Source of the DNA: Takashimella koratensis
Lineage: Eukaryota; Basidiomycota; Tremellomycetes; Trichosporonales; Tetragoniomycetaceae
DNA: 64,000 nucleotides
Assembly: GCA_003116875.1 (NCBI GenBank)
Contig: BCKT01000003.1
Span: forward strand, 1,807,185-1,871,184
Direction: 5' to 3'
The position numbers and the translations under genes were made by a program. Position 1 is the first letter of the stretch; the number at the start of each line of letters is the position of its first letter. Below, in pieces: positions 23,742 through 33,270 of this stretch. The notes beneath the pieces are model-generated. The model did no database searches. It was given only the letters and a program-made list of their open reading frames with translations, and was not told where the DNA came from.

Positions 23742-24882
23742 ATGGCCTTGAAAGAGCTCAACAGCATCAGTGATTTCAGGTCTGAGCTAGAGATTTTCAA
23801 GTACGTCCTTGTCCTGGACCCAGGTGACCAATGATGCACGCAAACGACCTTGCCTTTAGAGACCGCCCCTTTGACGGCTTCCTCCTTCTTGAAGATGGAG
23901 AGCTGCGTGTACGGATCCCGGATTCACGTGTCTCTGGGCAACGCGAGTCCGTCCTTCTATCTCTTACGAAAGCATAGGCGGATATACCCCTGGCGTTGCG
24001 GTCGACCGACTCGATTGATCCCCCGATCACCATTGCGTTTCCGGTCTCATCCAAAACTACGAGTGTGGACATGGATGTCAAACGCCGTATCCAGAATTTC
24101 GCAGGGTTGAAAACTGTTCCAGAATCAGAGTACCTAAGGATCCCATATTTCAGCATCTCAACTTGCAAGGAGACCAAGATAACCAACGAGATGACGTTTC
24201 GCAATATACACCTCGACGAAGCACTCAACAATTTGTCTATCATGGCATCGACTCTGTTCGGGTAAGTCTATGCAACGCACCTTGTATCTGTGAGAGGAAG
24301 GTACCTGTGGTTGGCCTTGACGCTCTCGTTGACTAGCTCCAGGGTTGACAAACGCCCGCAACCAAGTTCAAGTTCACCTTGATCAACTCGGCGTCACAGC
24401 TGGACAAAGCTGTACACTGGATAGATAAGAAACACGACGAGCTCGAGGTAGCGACGACCGAGATGCTGATAACCTTGGCAGCTGAGACCAAGAAACAGGC
24501 GTCATCGATCGCGATTTGGGCAAAAGAAGGGGAATCGCTACCGGGCCCGTTGAGAACCTTGCTGATCCTGATCAGCGGAGGACCTGGTGAGACCGAGACC
24601 AAGAGGGCCACCGATGAACTGTTTGCATCAGCCATGTGCAAACTGAAGGAATCTTGGGAATCCAAAGGCTATGCGTATCCGTTGGAAACACAACCTAGGC
24701 CGCCGACGATGCTGCAAGTTCCGCAAGGATCGTTCCACACAACTCAGCTCAGCCCAGTCCCTTCGCATGTATACCCGCCAGCTCATGTGTCCCCGTACTT
24801 TGGAGCAACGGAGGTCAACTTGGCCGTCCCACCTAGTTTCGATTTGAGCTCATACTTTCACTCGACGCCGGGGAACGAGTAG
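23742..24882 (+). pseudogene. Orphan gene with an in-frame TAG and a frame mismatch (possible pseudogene)
   Basis: An ATG at 23742 opens a 59-nt exon (MALKELNSISDFRSELEIF) that splices in phase to 23860. The frame stops at TAG 23975-23977 but then stays open in the same frame for another 95 codons. A GTAAGT donor near 24261 follows, and a final long protein-like frame (TEMLITLAAETKKQASSIAIWAKE...) runs to 24882. The last exon's frame does not match the donor phase with the obvious acceptors. An intron ending in GCATAG could remove the stop (donor GTACGG in the codon run after GELR, 71 nt). I do not recognise the product. Either the gene is decayed or it uses unusual splice sites. Confidence 0.45.
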
Positions 24883-25878
24883 CCCTAATCAGTCGCATCA
24901 CAAGGCGCTCATTGCGCCTCACAAGATGGGGAGACAGGTAGGGGTCCGTAGTGAACGCGGTAGGACAGGATAGGAAGAGATGCATTGAGTAAACATAAAT
25001 CAATCGTATCTAGACTGGACCAGCGTCAGCTCTGATTCTCGCATCCATCCACACAAAGCAGCCAAGATCTCAAGCATGAGTCAAGATAGCATGAGAGGGA
25101 GGGGCAGAGAGAGAGAGAGCGAGAGAGCATGGAATAGATCAGAGACGGCCGCTTGCGTATAGTGCGGTGGCGTCGGGTTGTAGTCCCCACGAAACGGTAA
25201 GACTGGTGCCAACATGTTGTTCATCCGAAGAGAAAGGGGGGAATGAGGAGGAGGCAGGGACGGTAGAGCAGCCTGGGAGCGCAAGATGCACAGGCGTTGA
25301 GACTCACGATGTATAGGAGGTGAACGGACGTAGATTGGGACGTGGGAGTGAGTGGATGGATGGAGGATGATGAGCAGGATGAATGGGAGACGAGTGAAAA
25401 AGTTTGGAGTGGGAGCGGGAAAACCCAAGCGAGGCGAAAAGCGGCCGTGGCGGTACAGTATGTGGCGGTTTGAACCGAGGAGTCGCTCGGAATCAAAGGT
25501 TGACGTCCACCAAAAAGGATGCTGGAAGAAAAGAACCCCATTCTATGTTCTAGACTTTGCGGTATAGACAGTGCTCACCAGACTCCGCCTTGAAACAGAG
25601 TCAGAGACATTACACAAGGGAGGCATCTTTTTGGAAGACAAGGCAAGCCCGTGAAACCTAGGCGAAACCCGAAGAGAGCGTGAAAGGGAGGGAGCCCACC
25701 TTTCTACTCGTCGCCGCATACCTGCCAACAATCTTTCAAGCCCGTTCACCTTCCAGTCGGTCATAGGAAAGTATATAAGTCCCCAGATACGTGAGTCGGT
25801 CGTCGTCTTTCACATACAATACAGCTCAGTAGCTTGGCTTACTAACAACGCAACTTGTCACCCAAGAATTTTTGCATC
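24883..25878 (+). other. Intergenic, low-complexity
   Basis: Nearly 1 kb lacks convincing coding sequence. It contains a GA-dinucleotide-rich stretch (about 25106-25137). The TATA box of the next gene (25772-25779) lies near its end. Minus-strand frames here are Pro/Ser/Leu-rich shadows of purine-rich DNA. Confidence 0.4.
25772..25779 (+). promoter_or_regulatory. TATA box upstream of the orphan gene at 25879
   Basis: TATATAAG lies 107 nt before the ATG at 25879, within normal range for a fungal gene with a short leader. Confidence 0.45.
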
Positions 25879-26326
25879 ATGTCCCAAGGAAGCTCGAGGC
25901 AAGGCGCTCAATTGTTTTTCACCGCATTCGGACCCTCGACGAAATCAGAGGACTCGCAGCCTGCTGAAGTGACAATCGCGGGCAAATGGATCTCGCCGGA
26001 GCTCTTGCAGCAACTGCAGTCGACCCTGGAGACTTTCACAGGGTAAGACAAGCGTTCTAACCGTGCTGGCTATTTACTCCTGACATGAAATGTAGCCAAT
26101 CGGACCTCTGCGTATCGCCGCTCATCTCTTTGTTACTGTTTCTAATGGATCCAAAGGGGAGGCCTTTGCAGTCTGGGGACCTGACGGACGCAAATTGTAC
26201 ATCGCAGGCGGAGTCTACGACGATGTTTGTGTCCAATCGACCGCTGAAGTCTTACATAAACTCAACTTGTTGCCGGCAATTAATGAGATCTCCGAGATTG
26301 GTTCACCTGCCGCAACGCCGGCGTGA
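25879..26326 (+). pseudogene. Orphan gene, frames disagree by one base across its intron
   Basis: Exon 1 encodes MSQGSSRQGAQLFFTAFG, continuing for about 55 residues to a GTAAGA donor in phase 2. The intron ends at TAG just before 26098. Downstream, the frame that looks like real protein (PIGPLRIAAHLFVTVSNGSK, then AFAVWGPDGRKLYIAGGVYD) would need phase 0, so the two halves differ by one base. The in-phase alternative reads as Leu/Pro/Ser-rich noise. The protein-like frame ends at 26326, or continues through a GTGAGT donor at 26323. It may be a frameshifted gene, a sequencing error, or the 5' part of the orphan starting near 26.6 kb. No family recognised. Confidence 0.4.
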
Positions 26327-26489
26327 GTCAGTGATCCTTGCCAACCTCGGAAGCAATCACGGCGGCCGCTGTGCTCTGAGTGGGGGGTAATATGATAACC
26401 AAATGCATATTGTTTCGAAGGGAGGTCCCCCGATTATAAGAAACACTTGGGTGAAATTGGACAAATGAACGGCAAACTGCCGGAGGGAA

Positions 26490-26505
26490 GGGGGGAGGGG
26501 GGGGG
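26490..26505 (+). repeat. G6AG9 run
   Basis: A nearly pure G tract on the plus strand lies between the two orphan frames of the 25.8-28.5 kb block. Confidence 0.75.
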
Positions 26506-26592
26506 AATTGCCTCAGAGACACCGCATATAATAAATTTCAAACAAGAGAGATGAACTAGACCGAGTTCGATCGTACATGCGACTCAGATGGT

Positions 26593-28485
26593 TTGATCAG
26601 AGACAAATGTTTACTGCGCCAAAAGCATGGCAAAACTGCTACAAGACATTCCAGTACCATCTCATCAGCTTGTCTACCCACCGGGGGCTCTCCATTGACG
26701 ACCTTCGGGTTGGTGGAGCGTCTTCACCTCCAACCCCTGTCCAACGGCTCTCTAGGTCTTCAGTCGCAACAGCCTACCGTCTTGTCTCTTGCCACCTCGT
26801 TTCCCATACCTTTTCCAGTTCTTCCCACCCCCGAACAAACCCTATTCTCGACTTCACACAAAATCTCGCCTAAGATTTCTCCTCGCCTGATGAATCCAGC
26901 TTTCCGATTTGTACTGGAGACCGAAAAGGTCACTTTCCGACTGGTCGGTACGTTCCGCTGACTGTTCGAGGGCATGGTCCCAGACATGCGGAAAATACCG
27001 TCTGGCTGAGAAGGTGAAAACCATCATCGAAAGTAATTTTTAGTAAGTTGATGTCTAATTTTCCCGGTGAAGGGGCGAGAATCACGTTTGTCGAGCTGTT
27101 TGACTGACACATGCACAGGACATCTTTAGCTACGATACTGATCTGGGAAGCTGAGGATGGGAGCTTACAACAAGTGCCTCTACTTTCGACACCATATAGC
27201 CAGGCTGTCCTTGTATCGCATCTGATCAACAGCTTTCCCCGTTTCGGCCTGACACCTTGTCTCGCTCTCGTTCGGTCGAAAGCTGACAAAACGGGTTTCA
27301 GAACCCAAGAGCTTCTTTCTGCTTCGACGGTATGTGCACTTTTCACCAACCCGAGCTCTCTTCCAGAACCCTCACAGGCAAAGTCGGCAGACGACTTTCC
27401 CAAGAGAATCATGGAGGCTGAGGCCACCTTGGAACACGTCTCGCCAGGTTTCTTTCAGACCCTCGTACTTGAAGACAGTTTCGGCAATATCATCGCTGAG
27501 AACCATGGTCTAAGTTACAGGCGGGCGTCGGGAAAGTGGAAACCGATTGTGGTCGAAAACCTTTGGTGAGCTTTATTACCAACCATGACAATCATGGGTT
27601 TGATAAAAAGCTGATTATCAATTCGAGATTGAAGAAAACGTCAAAATTGGGCTTCAGTCCGCCTCTCCTCCACTCTGACGATGATTACATAGAAGAGATA
27701 TGTTGGAACGCACAACCTTCGTCTACGCTTGATTTGGCATTAGCTACTCTTGCGCTCCGTGTCTCCTTCAACAGGACTAGTCTCTCTTCCCAGAAAGCCG
27801 GCACATCGAATCACGAGATCACCATGAACACAACCACCGTGGTTGTCGAGTCCCCTTGTGAATCAGAGTTAAGCCTCAGAGCAATTGGCTCCGATGCACC
27901 AAACGCTGTATGGATCGAGGGTCATGAAAACGTGCTCAACCCACCGCTCTTTATAGGTACTAGAGAGACGAAGCAACAGTCAAGAAATGCCATCGACAAG
28001 CTCAGAGCTGCTCGAGACTTTGAATCTCACTGGAACGACCTCGCCAAAGGTGGGCCCATGGAACTGCGCTGAATCGAAAGTGAGCGAAGAAGCTGACCAC
28101 CATCTCAGAGATGAATTGGGTGTAGACGGACAAGACGGAGACGGCTGATTACAACCTCCAGGGGATCTCAGAATCAGCGATCACTGGTCAGTTCATTGAA
28201 CTATGAGTTGAGAAGTCGGCGGCTGACATGGCGACATTTTTCTGATAGCTTTGACAATTTAGACTTTACCCCGCTCAGCCGGTGTACAGAATACACAAAG
28301 TCGTTTTCAACGAGCCGCAAGACGGTCTACACAGGATAGTCCTTGTGAGTCAACTACGCCAAGACGATGGAGATCCACTGATGTGCTGTGCGATTCTAGC
28401 AAGCAGGACTATGGACGAGGCGATGGAAGATGGGTTTGGAAACGCGATGATGGCGGCGAGGCGATGTAGCTCGCGTGATTGGTAG
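26593..28485 (+). CDS. Orphan multi-exon gene (model approximate)
   Basis: Several protein-like segments follow one another on the plus strand. The first (about 26690-26950) includes PRLMNPAFRFVLETEKVTFR and ends near a GTACGT donor. After a CAG acceptor at about 27119, the next segment (TSLATILIWEAEDGSLQQVP...) runs to a GTGAGC donor at about 27567. A CAG acceptor near 27657 then leads in phase into PPLLHSDDDYIEEICWNAQP and on to about 28050. Short segments at about 28275-28485 (VYRIHKVVFNEPQDGLHRIV) may be 3' exons. I do not recognise any of them. The 5' end is uncertain, and the frame at 25879 could belong to the same gene. Repeated short duplications are not evident. Confidence 0.4.
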
Positions 28486-28617
28486 CCTTGGAAGGTCTGC
28501 TCGTCTTATTCAGCTTTGCATGTCTTCGTAAATCTACACATCAGGCTCTTCACCATGTACATATGACCCCATACCAATCTCTTTCTCCTCTGCTACGCTC
28601 CCAAGTTCCAACCTCTC

Positions 28618-30182
28618 CTAAATGTCCACATCCATCCCTCCTGCCGTTGCCGCCGGCGCAACCGGGTTTACTTCCTCCCCTGGCTGTTCCTTCCCAGCAC
28701 CCGAAGTGACCTTGACCTCTTCCGAGACAATCAAGCTCCGCACGTTTTCTTTCGTCCATGCCGTGGTACCCCTTCGGAAAACGTAGTTACGAGACTTGAT
28801 ACCTCGCTCGTTCTGTGCACATGTCATCAGCTTGGCGTCCAGGAAGAAAGACGAGAGAGCTGAGGGTTGAAATGTGACTTACCGGCATCTCGTAGTTGCG
28901 AAGAGTCTCGGTTCCGTTCTTGGTAATGACCACGACATCAACGTTGGATCCGGATCCGAGATCGTTGAAGACACCGGAGCGGATAGCGCGCGCTACCATG
29001 TCGATGGCTTCTTGCCTCTGCGTGGGGGTCAGCGTGATTACGAGGAGGCGCAGGTGGCAATCGAATTAAGCTCGACATGACCAGTCAGGTGAGATTAGCG
29101 CAGAACTCACCGTGAGGTTCTCCTTGTAGGACGACTCGAACACAGCCATCGCGGCCAAGGAACCAGAACCCATTGTAACGTACGGCAATTTGTCGGTCGA
29201 ACCGTGAGCGTGGACGGTGAAGAGGTGAGGGCCGGTGGAGTCGACGCCGCCGAGGACGAGGTGGGCGCCGATGTGGCCTTGGTGTCTGCGCAAGTCAACG
29301 CTTAAGACCAAAAGAGGAAGTGTATGGGCGAGGTTGAAAAAGAGATGAGGGATAGGGGCGATGAGGTGAGGAGGAAGAGGGAAAGACGGAACTTACCGGA
29401 AGAGGTACTGCTTCAACATGGTCATGGCAGTCACAACGCGGGCGGGGCGACCCTGGGAGAGAGCATGGAGCTGAAAGGGGTCAGCTTATACTACCATGCG
29501 GAAAGCCAAAGCTGCGTAAGAACCTTTACTTACTTCGAGGTTGGAGGAGATGAGGTTGGTGACGTATCTGCAAAAGGTCAGCTAGTCCGAGGGATGGAGA
29601 AAGGGTGAAGCTGAACCGTAGTAAGAGCCTCAGAGAGGTAGACTTACTCAGTGTCTGCGGCAGTTCCCGCACCGCAACATCTGATCTGCGGGGTAAGGTA
29701 GTGGATCTAAAGGAGGTATACCATCAGCTCGTAGTCTCGAGGTTTGCAGCTGAACTTGGTACCTACCTTCTCGCAGTTCTTGTCGGCAACAATGGGACCC
29801 GCGGTAGCTCGTGTGTCGGCACCGAGACAAACACCTTCTGGCTCGCCTGTTGTCCCGCCTCCAAACTTGAGACCAACGATGGTCGTACCGGTTGAAGTGG
29901 CTGATGGCAGGTCAGCAATGGTTTCTGAGATAGGAGCGGCGGAGAAGAAAGAGACGGAATGAAACATGTGATATGATAGGGGTGAAGGCGATAAAGTAGA
30001 CTTAGGAGCTGTTGAGAGGGATATAATAAAGGTGGTAGGGATACAAGCACAGATGACGAGATCATCGACTCTGACTAACCCTTGGGCAGACCGTTGAGAC
30101 GCTGGTTGAGGAACTCGTTACGCGCATGGTTTGAGAAATCGAACCCGATCGAGGTGGACGGGAGGGAGGCAGCAGCGGCCAT
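28618..30182 (-). CDS. PUP1: 20S proteasome subunit beta-2 (trypsin-like activity)
   Basis: This is the catalytic beta-2 subunit of the 20S core. About seven exons on the minus strand give about 290 residues. The propeptide [20 protein letters not shown] and following residues end in KATSTG, before the catalytic Thr of TTIVGLKF. Conserved blocks are [22 protein letters not shown] (catalytic Lys in ADK), [66 protein letters not shown] and [15 protein letters not shown]. An extra Gly/Thr-rich stretch (GGGTTGEPE) sits between the first strand and LGADTRAT, where relatives have a short turn. The C-terminal tail is longer than usual and Ala/Gly-rich. The start at 30182 faces the sorting nexin gene. 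Confidence 0.93.
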
Positions 30183-30674
30183 GGCGGGTGATGATGGACG
30201 AGGTGGGGTAGGGTGGATAAGGAGGTTGGAAGAGGTCGAGACGGGGCGGGTGGGTGGATGGTGAGGATGGGGAAGACTTGGATGGATGGTATGGTGACGC
30301 TGATGGATGCGACAACGCGCGTTCTCATGGGCTCAAAGGAGTGTGATGAATAGCATTTAATGGGTCAGTGTAGGTTTGGATGACGCATATTGCTTGTGGG
30401 CGTCCCCTGTATACCCGAACCTACCCTACCACGCACGCACAGCTCTTGTCCCCCTCACCGTCATCACCATCCACCTCCCCCTCGTCACCATCCTCAACAT
30501 CCTCGACACCACCATCATCGACCAACACATCCTACAACCATACTTCAGCCCCTCACTGGCCCGTCGCCAAGGTATGTTCCTACTCTCCCCTTTTCCTCCA
30601 CCCCATCCAGTCCCGCGCAAACCCACCACCCCTTCCATTCCCCGCGCCGCAGCGTTCCACGCTCACTTGTCCAG
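30183..30674. promoter_or_regulatory. Shared 5' region of PUP1 and SNX41
   Basis: Two genes start head to head about 490 nt apart. On the SNX41 side a GTATGT at about 30571 and a CCAG right before the ATG at 30675 suggest an intron in the 5' leader. No TATA box is clear. Confidence 0.5.
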
Positions 30675-32993
30675 ATGGAAGCACCCAACCCCTTCTCCTC
30701 TTCGCCGACCCCCTCTCCTTCACTCTCCCGAACCACCTCCCCGACCCCCTCAAGTGTAACAGGGACAAACCCCCACCCTCGTCCTCCATCCTCGATTCTT
30801 TCCGCCGCTTCGGCCTCTCCGCCGCCCACCCACCGCGCGACTTTCCCAGACCCGAACAAGGAACCTCGACGCGGCTCGTCCAAGCTTGCAGGCCCAGAAG
30901 TCAAGACGGACTACTGCTGTGAGCGTGACCGCCAGATCGCGCGCGGAGACGAGGTCGCTATCGTCGATGCGTTCAAGACGACAGAGGGCGGCAAGGCTAG
31001 CTACATCACCTACGTGATCAGAATCGGCGTGAGTCGTAGCCAACAACTCCCGGATGGCCTAGCTAACGTCACGTTTCAGTCACACACGACTCGCCGGCGC
31101 TACTCGTCCTTCTTGAGCCTTCACCAGGCTCTCTCCGGGCTTTACCCGGTCTTAATCATCCCCCCGATCCCATCCAAGCAGTCGATCGCAGACTACGCTG
31201 TCAAGGGTCAATCCAAGGCTAAAGAAGACGCGACCGTCATCGCGCGCCGCAAGCGCTTGCTGGAGGACTTTTTGCGTCGGCTCGTTCGTCACCCCATACT
31301 CTCTGGCGAGCATGTCCTTCACCGCTTCCTCGAGGATGGCGTGAGCTGGGTAAGTTGTCCTCAGCTAGGGTATTGAGCGATTCTGAAGCTGATACATGCG
31401 TACAGAACGAAGTCGTTCACTCCCCTCCGATCTCACTGCTACCCAAGAACCCCCTGCACGCACCCTCCCACAACCCGACTTTCCAATCCTCGTCCGGCGA
31501 CGACCCCACATCGTCACCTACCACTCCCTATATCGCACATCACCTTCTCCCCACCCCATCGCCCAACCACCCGCTCCACCGCCCAGACCAGCGTTTCATC
31601 GAATCCGAGAACTTTACGGAGAAGTTCCAGACCCATTTCCAGGGTACCATGGAGAAGGTGAATCGACGAGTCGTTAAGCGTTGGTCGGAGAATGCCAGCG
31701 ATATGTCGGATTTGGGCGGGGTGTGGAATGGGTTTAGTTTGACTCAGCCGGGGAAGCTTGGAACGGCTATTGAGAAAGTTGGGCAAGCGGTTGATGCAGA
31801 GTACCTTGCCACCGCGGCGCTGGTATGTGGTACCTTTGGCTGAACGATATTTCAAAAGCTAACCCGCTTCCCTTCCAGCTTCAAGCGTGGGAGCGCACCA
31901 CGACGGAGCCACTCCATATCTACACCCAGTTCGCCACTCTCATCCGCTCTCGGTTGTCTTTCCGACACCAAAAGCAGGTCCAATACGAGCTTGTACAAGA
32001 CGCCCTCGAGACGCAAAAAGACAAGCTCGAGCTACTCGAAGTCGCTGAGCGGGAGGCACGGCGCCTCGACGACGCGCTGGAACGTGGTGGCCGTGTAGGA
32101 GCGGAGAACGCCGAGTCTTTGGCTGAGAGGGAAATTGAGCGCCAGAGGGAGATGGAAAGAGAGCGTGAAAGGGAGAGGGAGAGGGAAAGGTCAGCGGGCA
32201 TGGGCGATTCAAGGACGTTTAAGAAACCTCCAACGTTTGGGTTCATGTCGGCTGTTAAACATTCCCTGAGCGGGATGATGGATGTAGACCCCGAAGCTAC
32301 GCGGAGGGCGAACATTGGCAAGACGAGGGATAATATCTCCCAGGTGAGTTGGTCTATCCCTGAGGAACAAACAACTCGTTATTGTGAATTGCCCGTGTCT
32401 AGATTGAATGAGGCTGATCTCGGTGTCAGTTGGAAGACTCGCTCCAGGCCTCGGAGCAAGATCTCAAGTACGCATCGACTACCCTGCAAGCCGACCTGGA
32501 CCGATTCCAGCGCCAGAAAGTGGCAGATTTGCGTCAACTCGCCATCCAACTTTCCAAGGTCCACCGCGAGTGGTGTCGCCAGGTAAGCATCTGTTGTACG
32601 CGCTTGTGCTCAGCTGCTGATTCTATACAGAACCTCGAAGCATGGAAAGCCGCGCAAGCTGCGATCCGGGAAATTGACGACCACCCCAACGCCCTCCCTC
32701 GTCCCTCTGCTGATGGGCGTGAACTGCCTCCTGTACCCGAGGACGATCTGAACGACACCACTCCCACCCTTACCCAAGCGAGCGTGGCGGGTCAAATGTC
32801 CATATCTGCCAGCACAAGTCTGGGTAGCAAGGGTCCCGAGGTTGACGATATCGACCCGTTTGCGCCAGGGGAGAGGGAGACGGTAGTCGCTGCTGATAAA
32901 CCATTGCCGCTGCCAACCCGGTCCGAGGGGGAGGCGGTCCAGGATGGCAACGTGAGCAGTGTGGTGCTGGGAGAGGGCGAGGGGCCGCTCTAA
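30675..32993 (+). CDS. Sorting nexin of the Snx41/Atg20 type (PX-BAR)
   Basis: Snx41/Atg20 proteins act with Snx4 in endosome retrieval and selective autophagy by binding PI3P membranes. Six exons give about 670 residues. The N-terminal 80 residues are Ser/Pro-rich. The PX domain begins near AIVDAFKTTEGGKASYITYVI; SHTTRRRYSSFLSLHQAL carries the PI3P-binding Arg-Tyr, followed by IIPPIPSKQSIADYA and LLEDFLRRLVRHP. Next come RFIESENFTEKFQTHFQG and long helical coiled-coil segments of the BAR region (RIRSRLSFRHQKQVQYELVQ; the ERERERERE run near 32160). The C-terminal Pro/acidic tail is unusual in length. The ATG at 30675 is preferred because the frame upstream of it is His/Pro-rich leader. Confidence 0.88.
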
Positions 32994-33270
32994 GTATGAG
33001 AGGAGGTGATGTCCCGGCTGTGGAGATACATAGGTTACATGGATTGTACAATACAATGGGAATGAATCTGATGGTGACTGCAGCCACGCCGAATAGTAAA
33101 GCAATGACCAAGAATGTCACGGAGTATAGTCATTTCCCCCGAAATATATTCCCTCCCCCCCTTTAATCCCCCCCTCCTTTGGTGACTGATTTTCCCTCCG
33201 ACGTCAACAAACAACATTCAACATTCAACTTGTAGCATTCACCATCCACCTCGTCCCTCCCTGTCTCACC

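Noticed and set aside
26085..26390. In-phase continuation of the 25879 orphan exon
   Set aside because: This frame is noise-like compared with the alternative frame, so it was not taken as the protein.
30390..30674. N-terminal extension of SNX41
   Set aside because: The extension is His/Pro-rich translated leader; a GTATGT donor and CCAG acceptor suggest a leader intron ending right before ATG 30675.
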